DNA of 50,260 nt. It comes from an uncultured Eubacteriales bacterium. GTDB lineage: Bacteria > Bacillota > Clostridia > Lachnospirales > Lachnospiraceae. Each line of letters opens with the position of its first letter. Within the stretch, counting starts at the first letter, position 1. Below the pieces are notes generated by a model, which was not told the DNA's origin, made no database searches, and was given only the letters and a program-made list of their open reading frames with translations. The DNA lies in assembly GCA_900314565.1 (NCBI GenBank), contig OMVU01000032.1:1-50260 (forward strand). The letters run 5' to 3'. The translations under genes were made by a program, and so were the position numbers. Of this stretch, positions 7,748 through 15,567 are shown piece after piece.

Positions 7748-8797
7748 ATGAGCAAAGAGACGTTAACAAATACAATAATGAAAAAAAGAATACGAATCGA
7801 GGACGTGGCGAGAGAAGCCGGAGTATCGATCACGACCGTATCCAGGACGCTGAACGGAAGCGGATATGTCAAGGAATCGACCCGCCGGAAAGTTCTGGCG
7901 GCGCTCGAGGTACTGGATTACAGGCCCGGGGTCGTGAGAAGCACCATTGAGCCCGAGACGGAAGAAGAGAAGATCATCTGTATGGTCATACCCTCTATTG
8001 AAAACCTGATTTTCCCCCAGATCATTAAAGGCGCAGAAGATTATCTCAGGAAACATGCGTATATATTAAGCATCTGCAACACGGAAGAGGATCCCATGAT
8101 TGAACGTGAGTCCGTACGCAGAATGCTTAATCAGGGGGCAGCCGGATTTCTTGTCTGTTCTGCGGAGAGGGTGGACCATCATCTCCGCATTCTTCATGAG
8201 AAACAGGTTCCTGTCGTTCTGCTGAACCGCTCCACGGAGGAGGAGATATACAGCACGGTCTCCGTCAATCATTTTCAGGCTGCCTATGACGCGGTACAGT
8301 ATCTTATTCAGTCAGGAAGAAAGAAAATTGCCATTGCATCGGGAAGAGAAGAGCTCCTGCTTTACGAGGACCGGCTGAAAGGTTACTGTCGTGCCCTTAC
8401 GGATGCCGGTCTGCCTGTGAGGGAAGAATGGATCATGCGGGATGTCAGCGGAAGGAACGGATTCTATCAGAAGACGATCGATCTGCTGGACGGACCGGAG
8501 AGGCCGGATGCCATTTTCTGCACCAGTGATCCGAAGGCATTTGTCGTAATGCGGGCACTTCAGGATCAGGGAGTCCGAATCCCGGAGGAGATTGCTGTCA
8601 TGGGGTTTGACAACGTTGCGATCTCAGCGCTGGTCGAGCCTACGCTGACGACCGTTGCCCAGCCATTTCAAATGATCGGGGAGACAGCAGCCAGACTCCT
8701 TCTGAAGCAGATCCAGTATAAGGAAGAACACGGCGTCCTTCCAAAGGCGTTCTGCACGGTGATGCCGACGGAACTGATCGTGAGAAAGTCGACATGA
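7748..8797 (+). CDS. LacI-family transcriptional regulator
   Basis: Sugar-responsive repressor of 349 residues. The N-terminal helix-turn-helix and hinge helix are clear (IEDVAREAGVSITTVSRTLN, residues 17-36), followed by a periplasmic-binding-protein-like effector domain with the usual ending VTQPF-like AQPFQMIGETAA and a Leu-rich C-terminus. Two starts are possible: ATG 7748, used here, or ATG 7778 (MKKRIRIED), which would begin closer to the helix-turn-helix as in most family members. Neither has a good Shine-Dalgarno. The next genes are broken remnants of a dehydrogenase and a hydrolase, so the regulator has probably lost its target operon. The ligand is unknown. Confidence 0.92.
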   Translation: MSKETLTNTIMKKRIRIEDVAREAGVSITTVSRTLNGSGYVKESTRRKVLAALEVLDYRPGVVRSTIEPETEEEKIICMVIPSIENLIFPQIIKGAEDYLRKHAYILSICNTEEDPMIERESVRRMLNQGAAGFLVCSAERVDHHLRILHEKQVPVVLLNRSTEEEIYSTVSVNHFQAAYDAVQYLIQSGRKKIAIASGREELLLYEDRLKGYCRALTDAGLPVREEWIMRDVSGRNGFYQKTIDLLDGPERPDAIFCTSDPKAFVVMRALQDQGVRIPEEIAVMGFDNVAISALVEPTLTTVAQPFQMIGETAARLLLKQIQYKEEHGVLPKAFCTVMPTELIVRKST

Positions 8798-8855
8798 GGA
8801 GACGGATGACGGCAGGGATGACCGGGCAGACGTACGACTATAGCAGGGGGGAACT

Positions 8856-9503
8856 ATGAAGAAGACAGCCGTTGTGACAGGGGCCGGACGGGGAATCGGT
8901 CTTGCTGTTGCCAGACAGCTTGGAATGGATGGATGCCGGATCGTTATGACGGCGAGGGGCAGGGCGGAGGACTATCGGGAGGCCGTCAGCGCACTCACAT
9001 CCTGCGGAATCGAGACTGCTTATGTGCAGGCGGATATTTCCATCCCGGAAGACCGCAGAAGGATCGTCGAGGAGACAGTGCGTCTCTGCGGCAGGATCGA
9101 TATTCTGGTCAACAATGCGGGGGTAGCACCGTTGGAACGGGCAGACCTTCTCGATATGACGGAGGAGAGCTTTGACCGGGTGATCGGAATCAATACGAAG
9201 GGGACCATGTTCCTGACACAGCTTGTGGCGAAACAGATGCTTTCTCAGGAATGGAAAGGCGGAATAAGGGGATATATTGTCAATATTTCGAGCTGCAGCG
9301 CGGAGGTGGTCAGTACGAACCGCGGGGAGTACTGTGTGTCGAAGGCGGGGATTTCCATGCTGACCAGGCTGTATGCGGATCGCCTGGCAGGGGAAGGGAT
9401 CCTAAAAAAATCGATATTCCGATGGTCTTCTTCGGTGCGAACGGCCGGGTCACAGCGAACGGGAAGGAGCTTGCCTCCAAATGGTATCCGGAAGCGGCGG
9501 TGA
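8856..9503 (+). pseudogene. Truncated short-chain dehydrogenase/reductase
   Basis: NAD(P)-dependent SDR of the FabG-like type. The Rossmann motif TGAGRGIG, the NNAG motif and the catalytic Tyr-x-x-x-Lys (YCVSK) are intact, with the catalytic Ser in NISSCSAE. Homology stops near residue 182 (RLAGEGI). The last 30-odd residues to the stop at 9503 are an out-of-frame read of unrelated DNA, and the usual C-terminal substrate lobe (about 60-70 residues) is missing. The break lies at about 9396-9412, beside GGATCC and a run of seven A. AGGGGGGAAC gives a good ribosome binding site 58 bases after the LacI stop. A deletion that joined it to the remnant at 9401 explains the structure best. Confidence 0.85.
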
Positions 9504-9619
9504 ATTCGCCGTACAAGGAGTCCTATCCGTACGAGCACGGCGGACACGTTTTCTTCGACGTATTTCCGGAGGAGTTCAACCGGGATCTGCTTCATTTCGT
9601 GAACGCGCTGGATAAGTAA
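9401..9619 (+). pseudogene. 3' remnant of an alpha/beta hydrolase gene
   Basis: In the +2 frame relative to the dehydrogenase, the reading from about 9407 (IDIPMVFFGANGRV) to the stop at 9619 looks like the last 70 residues of an alpha/beta hydrolase, including the region of the catalytic His (HGGHVFF) and the ending EEFNRDLLHFV. There is no start codon or ribosome binding site of its own. The N-terminal two thirds, with the nucleophile elbow, are gone. The family call rests on the His region and is moderate. Confidence 0.65.
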
Positions 9620-9635
9620 AAGTTCATAATTAAGA

Positions 9636-9674
9636 CAGGGCTGCCGCATCGGTCAATGCGGCAGCCTTGTTTTT
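9636..9674 (+). terminator. Terminator after the decayed dehydrogenase locus
   Basis: Stem GGCTGCCGCAT / ATGCGGCAGCC with a 5-base loop, extended by CA/TG pairs, then TTGTTTTTT. It lies between this locus and the convergent mnmA. Confidence 0.9.
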
Positions 9675-9716
9675 TCGTGCGTATCGTTCGAAGGAAGACA
9701 GGAAACCGTCACAGTC

Positions 9717-10784
9717 TCATGAGATGATGCCGCCCCCGATAACGATATCCCCGTCATACAGGACGACGGACTGTCCGGGTGTGATCGCCCGCTGCGGCTG
9801 GTCGAATTCGACCCGGAGGAGGTCGTCTTCCGGCTGTGTGACGGTGCAGGGCTGCTCTTTATGACGGTAGCGGATCTTGGCGCTGCAGCGGAGCGAGCCT
9901 TCGATCCGGTCTGTGGTGATCAGGTTGATCCTCCGGGCGCAGAGAGTCTTTTGCATCAGGTCCTCGTTGGAGCCGAGCGTGACCGTGTTGCTCTCAGGGT
10001 CGATTTTTGTGACGAACAGGCGGTGTTCTGCCGGGATCCCGAGCCCGCGCCGCTGGCCGAGCGTATAGTGGATGATCCCTTTGTGCCTGCCGAGAACATG
10101 TCCCTCGGGGTCCACAAAATCTCCCGCAGGGCATTCACGGCCGGTGTATCGCTGAATGAAACCGGCATAATCGCCGTCGGGTACGAAACAGATATCCTGG
10201 CTGTCATGCTTCTCCGCGTTTACGAAATTTTTCTCGGCGGCGATTTCCCTGGTCCGCTGCTTATCCTGATCCCCCAGGGGGAACTGTACGTGGGAAAGCA
10301 TCTCCTGTGTCATCATATAGAGAACATAACTCTGGTCCTTGGCGGGATCGAGTGCTTTCAGCAGGAGATAACGCCCGCTCTCCGGGTCGTATTTGATCCG
10401 GGCATAGTGTCCCGTGACCAGGATATCACAGCCCAGTTCTTTCATTTTTTCAAAGAGATGCTGAAACTTGAGGCAGCGGTTGCACTCAATGCATGGGTTG
10501 GGCGTGCGGCCGTGCAGATACTCGTCGATAAAGGGTTCGATCACCTGCTCCCTGAAGTGGTTCTCATAGTGGAAGATATGATAGGGGATACCGATCTTTT
10601 CGGTCACGCTGCGCGCGTCCTGTGTATTTTCGAGGGAGCAGCAGGTATCCAGAAGATCCTTGCCTACAACATCATTTTCATACAGCCGCATCGTACATCC
10701 CACACATTCATATCCGCGGGATGACATGATCTGGGCGGCAACGCTGCTGTCCACGCCTCCGCTCATGGCAATCAATGCTTTCAT
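9717..10784 (-). CDS. mnmA: tRNA-specific 2-thiouridylase MnmA
   Basis: Installs the 2-thio group on wobble uridine 34 of Lys, Glu and Gln tRNAs, using ATP and a sulfur donor protein. The 355-residue protein has the PP-loop SGGVDSS (residues 8-14), the first catalytic cysteine in HGRTPNPC (Cys98) and the second in QDICF (Cys199). The C-terminal barrel ends with the usual GQSVVLYD. The ATG at 10784 is preceded by GAAAGGAA; an upstream in-frame ATG would add residues with no family counterpart. The gene stands alone. One copy of the 189-bp fold-back element lies 40 bases upstream of the start, so its promoter must be in or next to that element. Confidence 0.96.
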   Translation of the reverse strand: MKALIAMSGGVDSSVAAQIMSSRGYECVGCTMRLYENDVVGKDLLDTCCSLENTQDARSVTEKIGIPYHIFHYENHFREQVIEPFIDEYLHGRTPNPCIECNRCLKFQHLFEKMKELGCDILVTGHYARIKYDPESGRYLLLKALDPAKDQSYVLYMMTQEMLSHVQFPLGDQDKQRTREIAAEKNFVNAEKHDSQDICFVPDGDYAGFIQRYTGRECPAGDFVDPEGHVLGRHKGIIHYTLGQRRGLGIPAEHRLFVTKIDPESNTVTLGSNEDLMQKTLCARRINLITTDRIEGSLRCSAKIRYRHKEQPCTVTQPEDDLLRVEFDQPQRAITPGQSVVLYDGDIVIGGGIIS

Positions 10785-10824
10785 CTGCAACATTTCCTTT
10801 CTCAAGAGATGACCGGCGGGCAGC

Positions 10825-11013
10825 TGCGAAAGTCTGTGCTTCATGGAATTTGTATGAACATTCAAACGGCTTCCGCGCCAAGAACTTCTAACATTCACTC
10901 AAGATGTGGAAAAGCATTCGCAAAAAACGTTAACTCGCTTCGCTCAGAAGTTCTAAGGCTTGTGCAGATTGTTTGAATTGTTCACACAATTCCATTTCAC
11001 ACAGAGCTTCGCA
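10825..11013 (+). repeat. 189-bp fold-back element, copy 1
   Basis: Ends are imperfect inverted repeats of about 43 bp, opening TGCGAAAGTCTGTG and closing with its near-complement up to TTCGCA. AAGAACTTCT and AGAAGTTCT extend the stem inward. Copy 2 (14507-14695) is the same length and in reverse orientation. The two match closely except for about 30 bases of the right inner arm, where copy 1 has lost the symmetry seen in copy 2. No coding capacity is evident. Confidence 0.85.
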
Positions 11014-11014
11014 A

Positions 11015-11119
11015 GAGCCGGAAGATGACCTGTATGCCGATGTGCTTCTTTGTGACCTCTGGAACGGAAGACTTCTCACGGAAATCCTGCGTCAGAGATT
11101 TAAAAGAATCACTGCTTAA
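11015..11119 (+). pseudogene. Coding-like 3' tail of an unknown gene
   Basis: An open frame of 34 codons and TAA begins directly at the right end of fold-back element copy 1 and reads EPEDDLYADVLLCDLW then NGRLLTEILRQRFKRITA. Its amino-acid make-up looks like a real protein end, but there is no start codon and I do not recognise the family. It may be the remains of a gene cut by the element. This is weak evidence. Confidence 0.35.
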
Positions 11120-11532
11120 ATCATAACAAATTCAGGTCTCACCCGCGACACCTGGCGCGGAATCCGGGTCAGCGTAAGCGGACATAATACCAGACCGGAC
11201 CCCTGCACATTCCCGTGTGTCTGAGTATATGCTTTGATGAGTCTACCTGATGCCCAACGGTTTGTCAACGGAGACGGATCTCCGGATATTTCCTGCATTG
11301 CTGAACTGTGCTGCCCGGGCAGTCCGTATCTTGATAAAAATGGTGAAATGACGTACAGTAGACCCATAAAGCGGAACCGGCTGCCCGATTTGGCGGGACG
11401 GCCGATACGCCCCGTTCCACCGGGGGCGGACAATCCATATGATGAGTAATACAGAGAACGGAGAGATACACCCATTCTCCACCGGGGTCGGACATTTAAC
11501 AATCGTTCTGAAAGAAAGGCAGGTGACAGAGC
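11120..11532. other. Leader region before recD2
   Basis: No gene seen. An 18-base motif, close to TCCACCGGGGGCGGACA, occurs at 11415 and again with small changes at 11475, 60 bases apart. No convincing promoter was found. AAAGAAAGGCAGGTGAC just before 11533 serves recD2. Confidence 0.5.
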
Positions 11533-13920
11533 GTGGAACATTTGCGGTGCGTCGTCGAGCGCATCACGTATCAGAATCCCCAGAACGGATACTCTGTCAT
11601 CAAGTGCAGGGCAAAGAACTTTCAGGACCTCGTGACGGTCGTCGGCGAGATGCCGGATGTGCATGTCGGGAGCGTTCTTTATCTGGGCGGATTCTGGAAA
11701 ATGGACGCCAGATACGGCCGGCAGTTCACGATCCAGGAGTTCGAGGAGACTCTGCCGGCAACCGTTTATGGCATAGAGAAATATCTGGGAAGCGGGCTGG
11801 TGAAGGGGATCGGCCCTAAATACGCCAAAAAGATCGTGCAGGAATTCGGCAAGGATACGCTGGAGGTGATCGAGACTTCTCCGGACGATCTGCTGAAGAT
11901 ACCGGGAATCGGAAAGGTCCGTGTGGAACGGATCAAAAAGAGCTGGATCGAGCAGAAGGAAATCAAGAACATCATGCTTTTCCTGCAGGGGCATGACGTC
12001 TCCACGAGCCATGCAACGAAGATCTATAAGACCTATGGAAATGAAAGCATAGAGATCGTGAAGCAAAATCCCTATCGCCTGGCGGATGACATCTGGGGAA
12101 TCGGATTCAGGACAGCCGATACGATCGCGGAAAAACTCGGATTTGACCATGAGAAATACGTCCGCCTGCGGAGCGGCATGCTCTATACCCTGAACAGGCT
12201 GTCGGAGGAAGGGCATTGCTACGCGACCCGTGAACAGCTGATCAGGGCCGGCACAGAACTGCTCTCCGTGGAGGAGGGTGTTCTGAATATTGCTCTGGAT
12301 GAAATGATCCGTGCACATGACGTTATCACAGAGGAAATGCCGCTTCCTGAGGACGCAGCTGTCGGTCAGGTGCCGGACCGGGCGATTTACCTCCCGCCGT
12401 TCTTCTTCTCGGAAGCGGGGGCGGCGAGACGTCTCAGAGCTGTTCTGGAAAACAAAGAGGGAATTCGGGTCGGGACGGACGGCCTCGCCGAACGCATCAG
12501 CCTCCGCACCGGCATGCAGTATGATGCGGTTCAGATACAGGCCATCGAAACAGCCGTGCAGAGCAAGGTCCTGATCCTGACCGGCGGACCCGGGACGGGC
12601 AAGACGACCACGGTGCTCGGGATCATCACGGCCTTTCGCGAGGCCGGTGCCAGGATTCTTCTCGCCGCGCCGACCGGGCGCGCAGCGAAGCGGCTGACAG
12701 AAGCGGTGAACGGAAGTCCGCAGCCTTCTGCTTCAGAGGATGAGGAGGCCTGGCGGAGTCCACAGCGGCGTGGATCGGCACGGACCAAAAGAAGTGCAAT
12801 CTCCTCCTGCGGGGAGGCAAAGACCATTCACCGTCTTCTGGAAGTGAAAATGCCGGAAGGCTATCAGAGAAATGAAGAAAATCCCCTTCAGGGCGATGTG
12901 CTGATCGTGGACGAGTGTTCCATGATCGATATTATGCTGATGTATAACCTCCTGAAAGCGGTGCCCGATACCATGACTCTGATCCTGGTCGGCGATATTG
13001 ACCAGCTTCCGAGCGTCGGTGCCGGCAATGTTCTTCGGGATCTGATCGACTCGGAGCGTTTTCCGGTCGTCCGCCTGACACGGATCTTCCGGCAGGCGCA
13101 GACGAGCCGGATCATTACGAACGCTCATCGGATCAATTCCGGAAAGATGCCGGATATTTCCAATGGGAAAAATACCGACTTTTTCTTCATCGATATGGAG
13201 AAGACCATGGAGAGGGAGCGGCAGAGCGCAGATCCTTTCCTGCCCCCGGGACCAGAAATTTCGCCCTCTGAGATTGCCGACCGGGCAGCAAATGAGATCG
13301 TAGCGCTGGTAAAGACAAAGCTCTCCCGGTACTACCGCACAGCCTCCCGCGAGATCCAGGTCCTGACGCCCATGCAGCGGGGCGTGGTCGGAGCGGCGAA
13401 CCTGAATCAGGCGCTTCAGGCAGCGATCAATCCGGGACCGGGCATGAACGGCCGGTTCCATGGACCGGATCAGGTGCTTCGGCGAGGCGGTATGGTATAC
13501 CGCCGGGGCGATAAGGTCATGCAGATCCGGAATAATTACGACAAGGAAGTCTTTAACGGCGATATCGGCTTCATTGAGAGCATTGATATGGAGGAGCGGA
13601 CGCTCCGGGTGAATATCGACGACCGATCCGTAGAGTACGATGCCTCTGAGCTCGATGAGCTTGTGCTGGCCTATGCCACGACCATCCATAAGGCGCAGGG
13701 TTCAGAGTATCCGATCGTTGTGATCCCGGTGCTGATGAACCACTACGTCATGCTGCAGCGGAACCTGATCTATACCGGCATCACCCGGGCGAAGAAGATC
13801 CTGGTGCTGGTCGGAACGAAGAAAGCGCTGTCTTACGCTGTCCGCCATCTGACTGTGGATAAGCGCAATACCATGCTGAAGGAGCGAATTCAGAAGCTCA
13901 TCCCTGCAGGGAAGATATGA
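11533..13920 (+). CDS. recD2: RecD2-type ATP-dependent DNA helicase
   Basis: Superfamily 1B 5'-3' DNA helicase of the RecBC-independent RecD2 group, involved in replication-fork and repair processes. The 795-residue protein has the N-terminal OB-like domain, a helix-hairpin-helix region around GIGPKYAKKI and IPGIGKVRVERI, Walker A GGPGTGKTTT near residue 351, Walker B VDECSMID, GDIDQLPSVG, and the C-terminal UvrD-like motif YATTIHKAQGSEYP. An insert of about 35 low-complexity residues (near 392-430, SASEDEEAWRSPQRRG) separates TGRAAKRL from KTIHRLL, which are normally close. The start is a GTG. A second copy of its last 14 codons and stop follows at 13925. With the PPC gene it is bracketed by inverted fold-back elements. 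Confidence 0.95.
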   Translation: MEHLRCVVERITYQNPQNGYSVIKCRAKNFQDLVTVVGEMPDVHVGSVLYLGGFWKMDARYGRQFTIQEFEETLPATVYGIEKYLGSGLVKGIGPKYAKKIVQEFGKDTLEVIETSPDDLLKIPGIGKVRVERIKKSWIEQKEIKNIMLFLQGHDVSTSHATKIYKTYGNESIEIVKQNPYRLADDIWGIGFRTADTIAEKLGFDHEKYVRLRSGMLYTLNRLSEEGHCYATREQLIRAGTELLSVEEGVLNIALDEMIRAHDVITEEMPLPEDAAVGQVPDRAIYLPPFFFSEAGAARRLRAVLENKEGIRVGTDGLAERISLRTGMQYDAVQIQAIETAVQSKVLILTGGPGTGKTTTVLGIITAFREAGARILLAAPTGRAAKRLTEAVNGSPQPSASEDEEAWRSPQRRGSARTKRSAISSCGEAKTIHRLLEVKMPEGYQRNEENPLQGDVLIVDECSMIDIMLMYNLLKAVPDTMTLILVGDIDQLPSVGAGNVLRDLIDSERFPVVRLTRIFRQAQTSRIITNAHRINSGKMPDISNGKNTDFFFIDMEKTMERERQSADPFLPPGPEISPSEIADRAANEIVALVKTKLSRYYRTASREIQVLTPMQRGVVGAANLNQALQAAINPGPGMNGRFHGPDQVLRRGGMVYRRGDKVMQIRNNYDKEVFNGDIGFIESIDMEERTLRVNIDDRSVEYDASELDELVLAYATTIHKAQGSEYPIVVIPVLMNHYVMLQRNLIYTGITRAKKILVLVGTKKALSYAVRHLTVDKRNTMLKERIQKLIPAGKI

Positions 13921-13924
13921 GAAA

Positions 13925-13969
13925 TTGAAAGAGCGGATCCAAAAGCGCATCTTTGCCGGTAAAATATGA
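13925..13969 (+). pseudogene. recD2: Vestigial second recD2 3' end
   Basis: Four bases after the recD2 stop, 45 bases read LKERIQKRIFAGKI-stop, against LKERIQKLIPAGKI-stop at the true end (13876-13920). Most base differences are at third positions and silent; two residues differ. A fresh tandem duplication would be nearly identical, so this looks like the end of a separately evolved recD2 allele left behind by recombination. Confidence 0.75.
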
Positions 13970-13976
13970 GACATGG

Positions 13977-14011
13977 CGACAGGCCCGCAGCGGATTGCTG
14001 CGGGCCTGTCG
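13977..14011. terminator. Hairpin between recD2 and the PPC gene
   Basis: A perfect 15-bp stem (CGACAGGCCCGCAGC / its complement) with a GGATT loop lies between convergent genes. Neither side has a full T tract, so it may act as a transcript end or a processed stem rather than a classic terminator. Confidence 0.65.
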
Positions 14012-14024
14012 ATCTATGCATGCT

Positions 14025-14447
14025 TCATTCAAAATGGAAAATATTGATCCCGGTCTTTTCATCGAACCGGCGGCCGGTCTCGCAGTCGAGAACATTGACA
14101 AAGATCTCTGCCGTCACGGAGATGACGCACTCGACCAGATGTCCGCCGAAGAGTGAGAGATCCGGCGTGGCGAGTCCGATATGCACGTGAAGATAAGGAC
14201 TCCCGTCTTTCCGCGTGATATTGCCGTTCAGGGAAGCGATCTCCATGGGCACATCGAGCGTTTTTCTGTAGAATTCCTTCTTTTCAAGATCGAAGAGCGC
14301 AATCTTTGCGTGATTTGAAGCGCCGAGTCCCTGAACATGGGCTGTGCGGATGTTTTCATTTTCTGCAAGCGTTGTCAGGGAAGAAATAATCTCGTCTCCG
14401 GGATCGAGACGAAGGATGATAGTGTGACCGCATTTCCTGTATTCCAT
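14025..14447 (-). CDS. PPC-domain (DUF296) DNA-binding-like protein
   Basis: A 140-residue single-domain protein of the plants-and-prokaryotes-conserved family. It matches the family fold throughout: LDPGDEIISSL near the N-terminus, a GLGAS loop, then the metal-site segment YLHVHIGL and FGGHL. Bacterial members are usually trimeric; the function of stand-alone bacterial forms is poorly known, and DNA binding is inferred mostly from plant AT-hook relatives. No AT-hook is present here. A GGAGGTGAT-type ribosome binding site precedes the ATG. It converges on recD2, and both lie between the inverted fold-back elements. Confidence 0.9.
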   Translation of the reverse strand: MEYRKCGHTIILRLDPGDEIISSLTTLAENENIRTAHVQGLGASNHAKIALFDLEKKEFYRKTLDVPMEIASLNGNITRKDGSPYLHVHIGLATPDLSLFGGHLVECVISVTAEIFVNVLDCETGRRFDEKTGINIFHFE

Positions 14448-14506
14448 AAGATCACCTCCGGACTGCGTCTGATTGATATGAACTTGCCTGATTGGATACA
14501 GGCGCT

Positions 14507-14695
14507 TGCGAAATCCTGTGCGAAATGGAATTGTGTGAACGATTCAAACAATCTGCACAAGCCTTGGAACTTCTTCATGAACGAAAGATGTGGAATGTGC
14601 GAATGGTTTTCCACATCTTGAGTGAATGTTAGAAGTTCTTGGCGCGGAAGCCGTTTGAATGTTTGCACAATTTCCATGAAGCACAGACTTTCGCA
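14507..14695 (-). repeat. 189-bp fold-back element, copy 2
   Basis: Reverse-complement counterpart of 10825-11013, exactly the same length. It is the more symmetrical copy: besides the terminal inverted repeats it has a perfect inner stem (AAGATGTGGAA / TTCCACATCTT). The right boundary continues TTTCGCAATTGCCTGA (14689-14704). That 16-base string recurs at 37748-37763, perhaps the end of another, lost copy. Confidence 0.85.
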
Positions 14696-14710
14696 ATTGC
14701 CTGAGTGTTA

Positions 14711-14740
14711 TTTACAGAAGGAACGGTTTTAAAGTATTAT
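14711..14740 (+). promoter_or_regulatory. Promoter of the phosphoesterase gene
   Basis: TTTACA, an 18-base spacer and TATTAT, starting 15 bases beyond the fold-back element. The leader to the ATG at 14876 is about 130 bases and shows no recognised riboswitch. Confidence 0.6.
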
Positions 14741-14875
14741 AACATAGAGTGATTCAATGGAACCAGCCAAAGGGCGGGACAACAGGGAATCTTTGGCTAT
14801 GTGAGCCGTGTATTGCAGGATACGGTGCAAAAGCGCAGGGCGCTGCCCGGCCGGCTCGTTGTATGGAGGTATTAT

Positions 14876-15541
14876 ATGCGGGTAATGATCATCTCTGACA
14901 CTCATAATATGCTTCGTCCGGAAGTGATCGAAAAGCTTTCGGACTGTGATGTGATCCTCCATGCCGGGGACATCTCAAAGGCGGAAATTCTCGAGGAGAT
15001 CCGGAAATATGCGCCGGTCCATGTCGTGCGCGGAAATAATGACAGAGGTGAGTGGGGTATGGCCCTTCCGCTCACGCTTGAGTTTGAGCTGGAGGGAATC
15101 CGGTTCTTCATGACCCATAAGCCCTTTGACGTGCCTTCGGATATCGGTATGCGGGGCGTGGATGTTGTCATCTGCGGTCACACGCACAGGTATGACGACC
15201 ATGAGGAGCAGGGGATCCGTTTCCTGAACCCGGGAAGCTGCGGGCCGAGAAGGTTCACGCAGCCGATCACAATGATGGAAATGACGATCGACGGAGGCCG
15301 ATATGAGATCACGAAAGTGGAGATCCCGCGCGGCCCTTCCAAATCGATGGTGGAGCATATCCCGGGGGATATGCCGATGATCGTGAACCGCGTCGTCAGG
15401 GACATTAAGAAAAAGAAGACGGTGCCGGAGATCGCGGAGAGAAATGGGATCTCTCCGGAACTCGCGGAGAAGATCGTGCGGTTATATCTCACGCATCCCG
15501 GGGTGGATACGGAGGGAATCGTGAAAAAAATGGGAATATGA
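14876..15541 (+). CDS. YfcE/MJ0936-like metallophosphoesterase with C-terminal extension
   Basis: Calcineurin-like phosphodiesterase acting on small phosphodiesters in the cytoplasm. All metal motifs are present: SDTHN (residues 7-11), HAGDIS, RGNND, THKP and CGHTHRY. The catalytic domain ends near residue 160. A further 60 residues form a basic linker (IKKKKTVPEIAER) and a helix-turn-helix-like segment (NGISPELAEKIVRLYL then GVDTEGIVKKMG) not found in the short YfcE proteins, suggesting nucleic-acid or protein binding. GGAGG lies 6 bases before the ATG; the upstream open frame is not needed. It converges on the DUF4358 gene with a shared hairpin at the boundary. Confidence 0.9.
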   Translation: MRVMIISDTHNMLRPEVIEKLSDCDVILHAGDISKAEILEEIRKYAPVHVVRGNNDRGEWGMALPLTLEFELEGIRFFMTHKPFDVPSDIGMRGVDVVICGHTHRYDDHEEQGIRFLNPGSCGPRRFTQPITMMEMTIDGGRYEITKVEIPRGPSKSMVEHIPGDMPMIVNRVVRDIKKKKTVPEIAERNGISPELAEKIVRLYLTHPGVDTEGIVKKMGI

Positions 15542-15567
15542 CAGCGTTTCGCAGACGCCTGATAAGG

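Noticed and set aside
11116-12318. 400-residue minus-strand open frame
   Set aside because: It lies antisense to the start of recD2, which has strong family motifs in the plus frame.
10825-14695. Composite transposon formed by the two fold-back elements
   Set aside because: No transposase gene and no target-site duplication could be recognised at either copy, so only an inverted pair of elements is claimed.
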